A stretch of 64,000 nt of DNA from Brasenia schreberi (GCA_036023115.1 JAYKKT010000061.1:15998501-16062500), one strand, 5' to 3'; positions 1 to 13,809 are shown, counted from the stretch's first letter. Made by a program: numbers and translations. Notes: a model not told the origin generated them from the letters alone.

Positions 1-2124
1 GCGTGCCAATTCTATAGATGTGAAAATTTTACTCCAAAGCCTATGTAGAGACTTGAAATAAGTTTTCAATCTACTTCGTTTTGCACGAGCAAGCCAACTA
101 GTTTTACTTATACTAGCAAAGTTGTATTTTCTCACTTCGTGTAGTGATTTGTGGAAAAGCGAGATCTTTTCGTCTTAGGCTTTCTTGAATTGATGCTTAA
201 GGGTCAGCCTAGGCGCTTTGAGGATTGATTTGAATAGGATGTGTATTTCCAAAATTCAATTTAGAGTCAATTTGAATCAAACAAAACGTACACTTGATCT
301 AAGGAATGAAAAATTTTCTAAGTTCTGAAAAACAAAAACTGGTTTTGTTTTCAAAGCTTGTTTCCAGTTTATTTTAAACAACTTTGGAATCTCTAAAATT
401 CATGAAACTTTTACAGTGTGTAAACTAAAATGTCGAGATCCTGTAACTATTTTTATTTTATTTTTGTGTACTGTGATTTTACATAATTAAATGTAAGAAT
501 TACCTCTGTTGAGGCGTTCAGAACCGATTTGTTACAAAAATATATAGGTCTAAAGAAACTTCTGTATTTTGGTGCATAGAGCTCCAATATTTATGAATTT
601 AGTCTTGTTGGAAATCTATGGATGTCAGCTTTCCAATGAGACTCATTTCGTATATCTGATCTCTATTGCAGGAAATACTGACTGGACATACTTGGTTCTG
701 AATTTGTTCGATTTTTTCTTATTTTATTTATGTTGATGCACGACCCTAAAATTCTTGAAAATTTTATTATATGTGGGATTGTGTGAGGATTCAGTGTACA
801 AAAATTCAAATTATTTGGAGCAGGGATATGAAAATGAAAAATACAACATCATACATATGCTGGATACTGAAAACAAAGTTTCTATTTTTAAGGCATACAT
901 GAATGCATTCATCTAAAATTAAAAGACTAATCACAACAAATGTAAAGTAAATGACTGAAGAAAAATTAATTGAAATATGTTTATAGCTTAAGCATAGAGG
1001 GGATTAGAAGATATAAGAGGATATATCATATAGAGAGGTAGGGGAAACTTGAAATCAAATAAGTAGAATGCGTAAATGTAAAGGAATGAAATGAACAACA
1101 TTACTACTCTATTATATCATGGGGGAGACTAATGCTCCATTAATACAACTCCTTTTGAATTGAATGAAAATGAGGAGAGATTTAGGCAAGTAAAGGAGGA
1201 GGATTAACCTTACAATCGGGCTTCAATGGATGCCAACCTTGAATGGGATAGGAAGGGATTGATCCTTCATTCCTTCTCTCTTCTCCTTCCTCTCTCTCGC
1301 TCTTTTCTTCTCTCTTCCTCTCTCTCTTACTACAACACACTCTCTCTCTCCTAGGCTCTCTACACTTTTTCTTCAATACTTTTGAATTTTAAAAATCAGC
1401 CCCCCCCAAGGAGCCTTTTTATAGGCTTTTGGTGGGTCTTGGATTGGGTTTGAATGGGACTTTTGGAACCCAAGTTTTGACTCAACTCTTGACTGGACCA
1501 AAACCACTTCATGTGGGCTTATGGTGGTCCCATTTAGTCAAAGCAAACCCAACCCCATGTGGCTAGGTCAGCCAAGTGGCTTGGTATAGCATGAGGCGGT
1601 CAAGTGGCTCAATCTAGCAAGGTGCAATCAAGTGCAATTGGCTGGCCATGGTGCAACCAGCTAGGGTCTCTTTGGGGCAGCCTTTGGTGCCATATTTGAT
1701 GGAGTCGTGGCATGTATTCAGTCCTTCTTTAGCCCATGACCTGATCTTCTTGAGCCCTTGCCTTAGACTAGCCCATGTCTTAGTTTAAATCAACTTGTTC
1801 GCCTTTGAGTGTGACTTGAGTCTTAGCCATTAGTCTTAGGCCCTTGATTCGGCCTAGCCCATCTTGGCTTCAACTTCCCTATCCCATTCAAAACTAGGTC
1901 CTTCGTCTTGGTCCACATTTAGTGAATGAGCTCGGTCTTTACCTTTTTGTTGCCGCTTTGAGATCAGATTGTGATGCTTCGATTCTATTTTGGCTTTGAG
2001 ATCATGCCTTCTTCCAGGATCTTCGGCGGGCTTTGTCTTTATCCTCTTTTGATTTGATTCATAGTTTTGTCCCTCAATCGTACTTGAATCTTGCGTTTGA
2101 TTTCAGATTAATAGCTTCAAATAT
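1..2124. other. Non-coding, repeat-like AT-rich DNA
   Basis: I see no supportable gene here. The text is AT-rich, broken by stops in every frame, and resembles the untranslated parts of old LTR retroelements, but no LTR end, PBS or coding domain can be named. A pyrimidine-rich tract (CT repeats) lies at about 1260-1350. The stretch 1400-2100 is richer in GC than its surroundings. A 64-codon minus-strand open frame at 1182-1376 is simply the complement of the CT tract and is not a gene. Confidence 0.5.
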
Positions 2125-2870
2125 TTCTTTTGATTATTTAAAACCATTTTACTTGTAATATATTTAAAAACAACAAGTTCTATCGAAATTTTTAAATATT
2201 TTTGAAAACAACTGAGTTCCATTCCCAATGTTTGTTTGCATGGGCGACCTGCTTTTACTCCATGAGTTAGTCTTTACTACCGTTTCAACCACTTTAACCC
2301 TTTCTTGGGTGTAGGGTGTCAGACCACTTTAACCCTTTTGATGGGTATAAGGTCTCGAACCTCTTTAACCCTTGGGTGTAGGGTTTTAGACCGCTTTAAC
2401 TCTTTGATGGGTGTAGTGTCCTGGAGTAAGATTATCCTCAATCGAGCGAGTTTTTTAGGCTTAATTTGAATTTGATTTAAATTTCAAAGGTTTTTGGTAA
2501 ATTTGATATTTTGCAAACATTTTTTGCTTTGGTTCCCAATATCTCATTTTCATTGGTTTCTTTGAAGAAAATTGTTTGAAACCATTCTTTCTTTAAAGGA
2601 AATCATTTGAAAAGGCAGAGTCTTGCCAATTTGGGCTTGAGGGCAAAGAGTCATTTTTTGGGTTCTTTGTCAAAATTAGATTTTTTTGAGAGGGGTGTCA
2701 TTTATCCTTATTTTGAGGCTGCCACGAAATTTTGGTGCAGAAATGAGTTCGTTTAAGGTATCTTTATTTGAAAACCCTTAAAAGGCCCCAAACCACAATT
2801 TTTTCTTGAAAAGGCAAAATTTCTAAAAATCAAATGTTTTGAGAAAATTTTTGGGTGTTTAAAAAAATGA
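2125..2870 (+). repeat. Dispersed repeat, copy A (~740 bp)
   Basis: This segment matches 33680-34430 in the same orientation along its whole length, with many substitutions and small indels. Shared landmarks are a block around 'ctccatgagttagtcttta', a run of short units built on 'ccactttaaccc', and a downstream block rich in phenylalanine-like TTT runs ending in 'gagaaaattttt'. The short units (about 37 bp: ctttaaccc, then atgggtgtaggg, then an accact/acctct link) repeat about three times at 2285-2415. There is no coding capacity. Since copy B adjoins gypsy gag remains, it is probably untranslated retroelement sequence, but that is inference. Confidence 0.75.
2285..2415 (+). repeat. Minisatellite of ~37-bp units inside copy A
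   Basis: Successive units carry 'actttaaccctt' followed by 'gatgggt(g/a)taggg' and a short variable link. About three and a half imperfect units are seen, and the same array recurs in the related segment at 33845-33980. Confidence 0.6.
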
Positions 2871-4067
2871 TAATAACAAGTTGTGTGAATAAGATGATAT
2901 TTATTTCTATTTGATGTTTTGGGTATCTGTGTGTATATCTCCTATAAACTTAAAGTGTCATCATTGTAAGTTAGGAAGAAATTATTCTCTGAATGGAATC
3001 AAGTCTTAGAATAGAATGTCAATAGTACATCGTGAGATATGCCTAGCTAAGTGATTGTTATTGTGAGGCTACAATAAGAAAATTGGGTTATTCCTTAGAA
3101 TCAATCATAATACATGAAATGGATATATGGCCATTAATGCACTAATCTTTAAGATCATGCCATATACCCAAGATTCAAGTCCAAGAAATATGTTCACCTA
3201 GTTACTGTAAAGGTATATTAGATAATTTAGGTAATTGTTAAAACCAAAAGGTACTACTACTAAAAGCATAATATGATGGTTGATATAGTAGGGCACTTTA
3301 CACGTCAGGACTTTTTAGAAGATTGCTAGAATTAATGCTAATTAATGGTTGAGTTAATTAAACCCATGTGCATTAATTGCATTTGGTTCTTGTTAAGTAT
3401 CCTTAAATATTTATTTGATACATGTTTGATATATGTAAAAGTCCTAAAGGTCTAAAAGTCTATTGTGAGGGACTTATGCATGTGAAGACAATGAGACAAA
3501 AGTTTAGTCCTATATTGATGAGTAAAACAAATCCACATGTCCTTTTACATTTATGAAAGCTCATGAACCATAGTTCAAAGAGCTTGGGGAGGACGTGCAT
3601 CTACATGCATGCCCGCATCGGGCTTGGGCCTCGGTTTGGGTTTGACAATTATCTTCGGTCTTCAGTCTACTATTTTAGACAAAAAAGTTTTGATCTACCA
3701 GTCAAATGATTCTCAAGTAGAAACAATTATGGGATTGAAGATGCGCATAGTTTGGATTAGATTTGGGATCTGATCCATCATGTTTTGTTATAAAGTAGGA
3801 TTAGGGATTCTCTAATTAGGCCTTATGGTTAAGGTTTGAAACTGGCCTTATGGTTCAAATAGACTGAACTGATTTTGGAACTGTCAGTAACTATAACTGG
3901 CTGAATTGGCTCTGGAATCGTAACCGGACCCCGAACCCCGAACCCCTCAGTTCGGTTACAATTCATAGTTCTTAAGAACTGGCCTCTAAGTAGGACCAGA
4001 ATCGGTGGTTTTAAACCAACTATTTATAATATATATATATTCTATGATTATATTTACACAAGTTGAG
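2871..4067. other. Intergenic, nothing recognised
   Basis: AT-rich non-coding DNA. The more GC-rich patch at 3890-3960 has local repetition of 'ccgaacccc'. No open frame, domain or element end could be supported. Confidence 0.4.
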
Positions 4068-4125
4068 GCCTGGCCCAATGGTAGACAATGACTAGCTTTT
4101 GGGTTAGGTGGGGGTTCAGTCGTTG
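4068..4125 (+). repeat. Possible tRNA-derived SINE head
   Basis: A Pol III type A-box-like string (tggcccaatgg, 4071-4081) is followed about 30 bp later by a B-box-like string (gggttcagtcg, 4112-4122), then an A-rich stretch. Spacing and order fit the 5' part of a plant tRNA-derived SINE. The B box deviates from consensus and I cannot define the 3' end or a target duplication, so this is weak. It is not a functional tRNA because no acceptor stem is formed. Confidence 0.3.
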
Positions 4126-4371
4126 TCATTTTTTAAAAAAATTAAAATGGTTTTGAGGCTGTTCCAAAACTGGAACTGGCCTTGCTAGGTTCAAGGTAAC
4201 CTAGAACCAGACATGTCTATCCCCTCCTATTCGAAAATTGACCCATCTCTCTCTCACGCATCTCTCTCCATCCTCTCTCTAGATTGATCTTGCCATTTGT
4301 AATTGTGTGACTAATTTAATTCACTTTTTACAAAATTGTCTCTCTATCTTTATTTCCATTTATCCACACAC

Positions 4372-4373
<2 letters not shown>

Positions 4374-4434
<61 letters not shown>
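4374..4434. repeat. (TA)n microsatellite
   Basis: About 60 bp of uninterrupted TA dinucleotide repeat, preceded by 'cacaccca'. It is one of several long TA tracts in the window and is likely length-polymorphic. Confidence 0.95.
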
Positions 4435-4435
<1 letters not shown>

Positions 4436-7340
4436 GATGTGCCATGAAAGCATAATAGAAAGCAATAGGTTGGCTTTTATTGGTCATAAGAAATTTGAGT
4501 CAATAATAAAAAACCAAGCACCATCAACATTATAAATCAAAATTGAAAGCAATAGATTGGCCATGAAAGCACAAAGTTTTGCTCAAATGGAATAATTGGT
4601 CATCCTTAAAAAATAACTAAATCAAATAGTAGCATCCACAAAAGAGATTGGTTTTGAGAACTAAGTATTCTCTAGCCTTTTGCTTCTTTGCCTATAACCT
4701 TGGATTCTTGTAACATCGGATGCAACACAATATTAAAACTTGTTTTCAAGTAACAAAAAGAACTCTAACCCTCTAGTTCGAGGATGTATGCTCCAAGAGT
4801 GCACAGTTGTACTCACTATTGCCTAGCTTAGATGGAGGCTTGTTGATATAATCATTTGTGATGTCGATACCCTATCATGTTATATGTTATGAAACTTCAG
4901 TTCAAAGCATTGACATAGTGATAAAGAATTATATATCATGAGTGGCCTACGCTCGAATAGAAATGTGTCTCTAGCATGTTTCCCTCTAACCATGCTTTAG
5001 AGGGACGCGCAACCAATCTGCATCTTGCATTAAAAGAAAGGATGGCTCGCTGTTCGACCATATTTTTCTCACCCTAGCTAGTGCAGCTTTAGAAGTACCA
5101 TGCTTGTGTAGCAAAGTGCATCTACGAAACTAAAGAATAAGAACTTATACTCTCATATATGAAACAAATAAAAAAATACTAGTGTACATAATGTGAAACA
5201 AAAGAACAAAGTTAATATGTATATGAAATAGAAGAGGATACTCCTCAATCATCAATTATGATTCAAATGGTAAATAACTTTACAATTGAGTCAAATAAAC
5301 AAAGTAATGCTACAATTGAGACAAAAGAAGAAATTAGAAATTAAGTAAAAAGTTAATTTTACATATTAACCAAGCACCATCAACATTATAAACATTATCA
5401 TATGTCACTTCTGTCAATTCTAGGTATATAGGAATACAAGTGGCAATGGTAAATTACGTTTGGCAACATATTTATGTCTCTTAGGCGGCCAAGATATAAA
5501 GGTAAGCGATATTGCAATCCCCACTTCCTATATACCTAGGAAAGAATACAATACATGATAAGTAATACTAGTCTCAATACCAAAAATTAAGAGATAATGT
5601 ATTCAACACTAAAAAAATGTCGCATTGATTCATGACAACATATATGTTATGAGTCCCATATGGGTAGCTAGTCATTGTTTTACATTAACGATAGGAAAGT
5701 TGTTGACCCAATCTTAAAGAGTTGTATTAATGCAACATTCAATCAAATAGTCATGACACAACTCATACCTAATATCAACTTCAATGATTAGAAGGCCATT
5801 GATCATCTACCTAATGACAATGTGATTGAGAATAGTATCAGCGATGCACTCCCTTATGAAAACTTAAAAGTATAGAAGATTATGATGTGCAACCTCCTAA
5901 AAAATTATCTATGAGTTTCAAGTCACTATTTCCCCTCTCCTAAAGCTTCCCCCATAGTTTCCATCTCGAATAAACATTCATCAATCTATCAATATATGAG
6001 ACTATAAATCTTCATATTTCTACTACATACAACTATAAAAACCCAGTCCTTTAAAGGTTTTTTAACCATAATGAGACACAATACACGTATTAGCAAAGTT
6101 AACATCAAAGAGAGTCATAACTACCTGACAAGGAAAGATACCCAATACTAAAACACCCTATGTTCTCGACCACATTCATGGTTGCAACATGTAATATTGC
6201 GTTATTTTATTTCCACAGTCCTCTTTCTTGACCTTATTCAAGTAGCATTACCGTGGCCATGCTCCTATGAGAATAACTCCTACTTGTTAGATTTGTTAGA
6301 TGGACTCTCTTTAGGACAATGAATGGGTGACTCCTCTAACATAGTTAAGATTCAAATGCTCGTGCAATAACTTAACTAAACTCCTCTATTGTTGTTGACT
6401 ATGATACACCCTTAACTATTTGAAAATTACCTCCATTTTTGCTGTCTCTATTGGGTCATCTTCATTGTAGTCAATTGTGTATAGCATTCCATTTCCATGT
6501 CAAGCTTACCTCAAACGAGATCAATTATTGATGATTGTATCGACTTACCATTTTTGAAAAAAATGTTCATCTGGTCAGCACATGTAACCCATGCAAATGT
6601 TATAATACATATTGATATAATGTTGCATTTATACTTACTGTCTATGCACAATTTGTCCCTTTTACAATCAAATTAAGTATATGTCATGACACTTTTCTCT
6701 TCAAATTTTTAATCATATCTACTATAGTCAAGGTAATACATGCTCATGGTTTAAGATTCCTTAAATGACTTCTCTAATTAGATGTATCTCAATCAATGAA
6801 TAAAGTTGGGTCCATTTCATAACAAAACTCATTTTGGAGTCCTAAGAAACTCTTTGAACCGTACATGTGCAGTGCCGACCCTATCAAGAGAGAGGTCAAG
6901 AGAAGACTCAAGGGAGAGATCAAGACAAATTGAGAGTGACAAAGACATACAGATGGGGAAATGCGTCACTCCCTTGGTAATGTGATTGAACTAAAGGAGA
7001 GTCAAGGAAGGGAGAGTCTGATAATGTGAAAAGGAAAGAGAAAAAATGAAAGGGAGAAACAAAGCGAGAGGGGGGCACGGTAGAGATTAGCATATGAATG
7101 ACAAGTTTGGTGATAATGGGAGAGACACCATGCATGCAAGCTGTAAACAATGTGTGAGAGAGAGAGAGAGACATGGAAGGGTTGAGAAATTTAACAAAAG
7201 GACACATTTGCCATATTATTAATGTATAATATTACGGTTATGAAATCACTATACTGTAACATATATTATAGCATACAATGGTTCAAGTTAACTGCCGTTT
7301 CAAAACCACCATTATAAAACTGATATATACACACATATGT
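4435..7340. other. Intergenic, AT-rich, no gene seen
   Basis: Stops are frequent in all frames. The 95-codon minus-strand open frame at 6920-7207 is low-complexity (serine/leucine/phenylalanine from GAGA-rich DNA) with no family resemblance and is not called. The only structure I found is the short inverted repeat at 5420-5539. Confidence 0.4.
5420..5539. repeat. Short inverted repeat (15-bp arms)
   Basis: The arm CTAGGTATATAGGAA (5420-5434) recurs exactly as its reverse complement at 5525-5539, with about 90 bp between. The whole is about 120 bp and could be a very small MITE or a chance hairpin; flanking target duplications were not found. Confidence 0.45.
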
Positions 7341-10327
7341 ATATGTACATATGTATAAACTTTCTTTTCCATAACAATAACATTGTATTTTTTGTCTTTC
7401 TACTATGAGTATATGGTTATCTGAAGGAAAAGTCATCACCATTCACTATAAAATGGATGGGAATTGCTATTACACATAAGAAAACATAAGCCCTGTAGAC
7501 AAATCATTTTGGGCTTTGATCATCTGCCTTGCCGCATTTATTATAATTTGTTGCTGAAAAACCTAAAATTCAGTGGAATCCTTACTTTTCCCACCTTCTT
7601 TTTGATTATTTTGAATTCATGCATATATATTATATATATCTACATCATAACATACATATAATCATGGATTCATATCAATAATTATTTTGATGCTACTTTA
7701 ATTTTGAGAAATGGTCTCCATACAGCATTCTCAACCGGTGGTTTCTCTCTCTCCCCCTATCTATAGATATATTGATATTTTTTGATGCTTCAATCTTAAC
7801 ACAGCTGTGTATTTTGCTATTGATGCTTTCTTGTTGCAAGAATTTTGTTTAGGGCATGAGAGTGTTCGAGGAAACTATAGTATTGGGGTTTTTCTTGTCA
7901 AGTATCGTGCTTGAATGACTTTTGGTTGCCGTTCAAAATACTCACGTTTGGGGGTTTAATATACCTATTTTTTTCATTCCAAGTGCGATACAATTGTTGG
8001 ATACCTATACAATTTCTGAAAGTACCACCGAAAATATGTCTTGATTGAAAGAGCGCATGACAAGGAATATTCTAACCTAATCTTTTTTATACTTTATCCA
8101 TCTTTCATGTGATTACATGTATAAATTCGGCAGAAAGTGCACATCAAGCTCCATCGAGTGTGAATTTGGTATCTTTGATTCAGGGTTCTATGTAGTAATA
8201 GGATTCTCAGTTGCTTATAGATTGAAGATGATTGTTTATTCATGTTAGTCATCATGACATTGTTTGTTGCATGTAACGATTTTTGTTTGTTGCACGTAAC
8301 GATTTTTGTATTGCTAATCACTTGTCATGCTTAATAAGTCAAGTTTGGTTACTCGTTCAGTGTTTTTCTTTCAAGGCACCAAGTTATGAGTAGCAAATGT
8401 AGAAAAAATAAAAAGAGATGAAGTGAGTACTTTGGTTTGAATAAGCTATGATAGATAGGTAAGTCTTTTGTTTGCTTTTGCATCGATAAGGTTATTATAT
8501 TTTTTTCTCACATGCTGATGATTTAGCTAGTACTTTATTGTGGTTCTTGATTTAGAAATCGAATTTTACTTTCCATTGCATTTATATTCACTTTTTCTAT
8601 GTCATTTCAGGTTAAAATAAATGAAGGTGAGAAAAGAGAATTTCTTGAAAAGCATGGCTGCTCAATCGCCTAAAAGGTGATCTCAACTTACTGTAGTCCA
8701 AATCTATTTAGTTGATCTGAAATAAAGTTCACAAAAATTGAGAGATTTTGCAAAGGGTTATGTACTTGAATTTCACTTTTTTATCGATCTTGTTATAATA
8801 GTTTGTAAATCATGTTTATATTTCTTTGTCTCTTTTGGACTAACATTTTACATGGTTCATGATTTTGATGATATTAGTTTGATTGCAACATGTGTGAAAA
8901 ATACCACATGAAAGTATCGAGTGCACAAAACTCTAATTCGCAAAATAAGTTAAACCACAGTAAATAGACTGCACAAACAACATAATCTAAGATCGATTGG
9001 TATAAAATTCTAACCATTGTAACATACACGGTAACCATCATAATTTACTATACAAAAGGGCAATTTTGAGCTGACATTGTAACTGACATATTACCTTTCG
9101 ATTACATCGGTTCATGTAGAACCACCATAGTGAAAGGAAGGGTCACATAAATAACGCTGGTTATAGCGATTGTTATGAGTGAATAAAATGTCAATTAACT
9201 ATTTTAATAAAAAAATACTATTTTGATCTCATTTTTCTATAGTGTGTGCCATATTCTTATACATAATCCACATTTTCAATGTGGGAGATGGAGTTTTGGA
9301 TAATATAGAATTTTAGTGTCGGAGTGTCCATCATGTCATATATTTTATGAGGCTCCATTTCCATCTACATTAATTTTTCAGTTGCTTTCCATATACATGC
9401 ATGGTCATAAATGTTGTTGATATGCAAGGCCAAGGTCTTTGAGCAATGAGGAATGAAGTTAGAGATGTAGCAGCTAGCATGTAACTAACAAGTGAGAAGC
9501 ATAAGAAGTTGGATGCTAGTTAAAATAATAGACCGCTCATGCATGATAGCATGACATGTTTGACTGGCTGATGAAGCTTTGCTCAACATAACAAAAGGAT
9601 AGTACATAGAAACGTTCCATAATGTTCTATATATTTTTTATATATTCTCATAAATAATTGTTGATTGACAGAGGAAAATATGGAGTGCAATTTTTGTGAT
9701 AAGATTTATATCATGTTACATATGAGAACAAGTATGTGCTACTCATATCTCAAAATTCTAGTATTTACTGCTTAACCATTATTATGTTCTCATAGTTATT
9801 CATTATCTTTTAAATAAGGTTCGGTTTTTCTTTTTTTCTTGTTTTATAAATGCCTAAGCAATGCCACGTCCCAAACATATGGGCCAAGATTCTCTTCCTA
9901 ACATTGACCCCATATATTTGGAAGGATGAGGATGTTTGAAGTAAAAATAAAAGGAGACAATTGCATGACACAATTATAGTTTAAGTCTTAGTAATGGTTT
10001 AGATCGTCCTTGAAGGCAGTTTGTTTCTCTCAAGCATCTATTTCATTGAAAAGAGGTTTAGGACAATTTAGCATAGATACCATCCTTTGCAAAGAGAGAA
10101 CTAATGTTGATGGTTTAGGATGAACTGATACAATAAACAGAGATTTGTTTGATAGGTATAAGGTGAAGCAGTTGGAGAGGATGATAAGGAGGATGACCCT
10201 ACTTTGGATTATAGTTGAATACATATCTTGATAATCTATTGTAATACTGACTTTTGTTGAAATTTCAGATAGCATGACTGTGTATATTGACTTGCAGTAT
10301 GTGATGTTAATGCTAAGATATCTTGTA
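7341..10327. other. Intergenic, no gene seen
   Basis: Non-coding AT-rich DNA. A two-copy short tandem repeat (about 22 bp, core gtaacgatttttgt) occurs at 8264-8307. No domains or element termini were recognised. Open frames at 7464-7661, 8094-8321 and 10030-10275 show no recognisable protein features. Confidence 0.4.
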
Positions 10328-10759
10328 CACTACAAGAGTCAGTCAATTCAGTGAGGGGATGGCTTCCCTTGCTATTCCATTGCCAATTAGCAATGAAGTA
10401 GCGAGGAACTAGCTTCTTGTCTATTTCCCTTGCTATTCCATAAAGTCCCTAGCTGTTCTTAATTGGTCCACCGTAGATTACTGAGGAAACTTTGTTGGTT
10501 ACCAATTGGCATCAGATCAGATAAGAGTTATTCCTTTGGTAAACTCTAAAAAAACGAAATTACACGAGACATATGCAAGGGAGGGCAACATTTTGGCCAC
10601 CATCATTTTCGCTTGGGCCAAACAACTCTTCAATCTCTCTGTCTCAGTGCCTGTCTTTCTTTCTTTCCCTTCTGGTGAGTCTGCATGTTAGGAGGTTATG
10701 ATATTTTAATTGGATTTTTGGGCCAATGATGATGGCCAGGAAGAAGGAAGAGAAAGGGG

Positions 10760-10920
10760 CACCAACATAAACATGGAGAGCGACACCGAGCTCATCTGAA
10801 TGATCTCTCTCTCTCTCCATCTAAAACCCTAGAAGGCAAGGAAGAAGGGGGGATTCTCCAAACTTACCTATTCGATCATCATCGTCCCTGCTAATAGACT
10901 CAATTTTGTGGAGTTCTATT
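10760..10920 (+). other. 5'-UTR-like segment with telo-box
   Basis: A CT-rich tract is followed by AAACCCTA (10824-10831) and a purine-rich stretch. This combination is common in 5' leaders of plant housekeeping genes. It precedes the exon-like pieces at 11705-11750 and 13721-13809, so it may be the captured leader of the same gene. No long reading frame follows directly. Confidence 0.3.
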
Positions 10921-11704
10921 TGTATGCACTTCTCCCTTGGACTCCTTTTTCTTATATACATAGATCGATCTGATCTTATCCTTGTTTTGTTGTTGTTTCC
11001 ATATCATCATGCCCTCTTCCATTAGATCTAGCAGATTTTGCTGCTCAATTTATGTGTACAAAGAAAGTAGTTAATCCTATGTGGCTTTTGTGTTTAAAAT
11101 TGTATATATTAAGGCAAAATAGTTCTATTTGTTTATATACAGTCATTCTACAGAAACTGTTGATTCAATTTGTTTTGTAGAACAAGAGGGGAATTTATTC
11201 TGTGACGGAAACAAGAAAATTTGTATACGTCAAAGGGATGCGATTCCCATTGTACCTTTTTCTAGGGTTAATTTTTATGCATATTTTGAGATAATTCTTG
11301 CATATGTTATTCTTTTGAGACTTTGTGTTAGGTCGGGTGAATGACCGGTGATCGTGAAAACTTGAACATTTAACTTTTGCTGCTTGTTATAGAATATGCT
11401 TTTTATCCACTGGTTAATGCTTATTCAAGAAGCTGGTTGTGTTTGTAAAGGAAAAAACAGTTGATCTTTGGAGGAACTTGAAAAGTATGGGAAAGTGCAC
11501 TCAAGAACATCATCTCTTTGTTTGTCTGTGGATGCTTTCTTTTCATGATAGTTAGTTATCTTATAGCACTCTATCTTCAAAATTACCTTGAGCTATATCT
11601 TGAGAAAATTGAAAGTTAACCTACTCAGTCCATTCTTATGTAATTAATTTTTGAGGACCATACAATAATATTTCATGCGACTAAAGATGTATTATATGAT
11701 GCAG

Positions 11705-11750
11705 AAAGGGAATCACTATACGGATGGACTGCTCAGTTGAAATTCTCTAG
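11705..11750 (+). pseudogene. Exon-like fragment, unidentified gene
   Basis: A 46-bp stretch sits between a 'gatgcag' acceptor-like and a 'gtatgt' donor-like sequence. One frame is open and reads RESLYGWTAQLKFS, with a protein-like composition unlike the surrounding DNA. I do not recognise the family. It lies inside the candidate CACTA element, so it may be captured host sequence. It is too short to be certain. Confidence 0.3.
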
Positions 11751-13720
11751 GTATGTGGTCATCAAGTCTATAATACAGTTCAAGTATTAGGCTCGTCTTC
11801 GTGACTTTGCAATTTATATGCTAGCGAAGTGGGGAGCTTCAATAAGAAGCCCTAAGATATATCCGACGTGCAAAGTGGTTATAAAAAACATATTAGCCAC
11901 CATCTAGGTTCATACCAGGTATGTTTCTTTCTTCAGTTCTTCTAATATATGTTTTCAAGAATATTTAATTTTATAAAGCAAAATATTATCTTTTCAACAC
12001 TTTTACTTTAGCTCTGATTTCAGGTTCTGTACCATATGCATCCTTCATTGCTAGAGATCTCATCAAATAATTTTGTTGGAAACCCTGCAAAACAGGGTTA
12101 CTATCAATTAGGGGATTGACTTAGCATTATTTCCTCTGGCAAGTTTCAAACTGCCCAAAATTTTCTTTGTTTAGGTACCATGGGTGTGACTTTATTTTCT
12201 AGAGTTTCTTTAAGTATGAAGAAGTCGCTTGTAAATATTTTTATTTAGATTTGTCAACAGAGTTTACTTATCTCTTGTTAAGTTCAGCTGTTATAGTTTG
12301 TTGAAGTCAGTTATGGTTACTTGGGTTTGGATATGCAGGTGTCTAGAATCTACTTAAATTCAATATGACTTCATATCTTCTATGGTGGTTAGTAGCGTAC
12401 TGGATTTGTTATATATATATATATACACATACATACATATGTGTGTGTGTGCGTGAGTGTTTAAATTCATGTAAGGTTCTACTTAATCAGTTTTTATTGC
12501 AGAGAGATTTACATGTGATACTTCTTGCTTAATTCATTGAGCATCACTGCAGATAATATCTCTTATACGTAAATGCTCGAACTATTTCAGCTAGTATCCA
12601 ATCCCATGTGAGGCAGGGCCAAATATCTCAGATGTGAACAATATTCTTGCGTTCCTTCATAGCTTTCCCCCAACCAATGGACTTCTTGATAATAAACCCC
12701 ACCTGCACCTAAACCTACAGAAGTTTTCCCTAAATCTAGACCTGTATATGGATAAGAATCTAAGCAAACACATTAGGAACTAAAACCCAGTCCTAGCCTA
12801 GATACTTGACTAATTCAACTGAAATTTTATCTATCTGCATCTCATAACCTTAGAACCCTGGATCAGAGAGCAGTCATATTCTCCTGAACTGGTCTGTCCC
12901 AGCCCCATATAACCAAAACCTCAACCATCTTCTCTACAACCTTTCCTAGCTGGCCGTTTCCCAAGGGATTTATATTATATGTTCGTCTTCTATTGTGGGC
13001 ACACTTGAAAGGATGCAACGATTGATTACTTGGTTGGTTCATGCTTTATTCGTTCTTTAGCATTCCTGAAGTGTGTGATCGTGGTTTGATGACATGATTT
13101 GTGACGCTTAACTTTTGTTATTTCTTTGAATGCTTCGTCTGATTCATTAAGTTGTGTGTTGTGTGAAACAATTTGTTATGCTTAATTTCTACAATTTATT
13201 TATGTTAACATTGTGTACGTGTGTGTGTGCACTTGCAGTATAGAAGTTTCATTATCCAGTCTTTTTCTAATAATTAAGAAAAATATTTGAGCCAACATGT
13301 GATATCAAAAGAATTCATTTCCTTGTTTGTGCAACTAGGCCCCACTAGGGTTCAAAGCAGAGTCATTGGCTTGATTAATGGAATTTCTGGGAATGTAGTC
13401 TTCATACTTTGTGCTCTACTTCTCTTGGTAACGTTTAGGGCATGTAAATATCATTTACATTAGTCACTGCCAATTAAACCTCATTGGTTCTTACCAATAT
13501 TATTGGTCATATTTTAGGTATACACACATTCTCATAGTTCCAGGTATTCTTTTGATTCGATAGGTTATGACCAACAAATATTTCTAGTGTTGGCTTATTT
13601 ATCTCCAAAGTACCCTTTCTACTAATCAAATGAACTAAAACAATTGGATAATCTGCCCTTGATTTCTACTGAAACCTATGTGCTTTAGTGATTAATGCTT
13701 TAGAGTATTTATTATTGCAG

Positions 13721-13809
13721 GAGAAATACAGATTTGTGGCCCTATATTGCAATGTTGGGAGAGATGTCAGGTGAAGAACGTGACCCTCTCTACCTTGCAT
13801 GTTTCATGG
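13721..13809 (+). pseudogene. Exon-like fragment, unidentified gene
   Basis: An 89-bp stretch lies between a textbook acceptor (tattattgcag) and a donor-like gtacgt. The open frame starts and ends in phase 1 and includes DLWPYIAMLGEMSGEERD, followed by PLYLACFMG. The composition is that of a real globular protein, in contrast to the stop-filled DNA around it. I could not name the protein family. It probably derives from the same unknown gene as 11705-11750. No continuous gene model could be built across 10.7-13.8 kb. Confidence 0.4.

Noticed and set aside
1182..1376. Arg/Glu-rich minus-strand frame
   Set aside because: Complement of a CT-rich tract; low complexity and no homology.
4068..4125. 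Functional tRNA gene
   Set aside because: The boxes are present but acceptor and anticodon stems cannot be formed, so at most a SINE head is reported.
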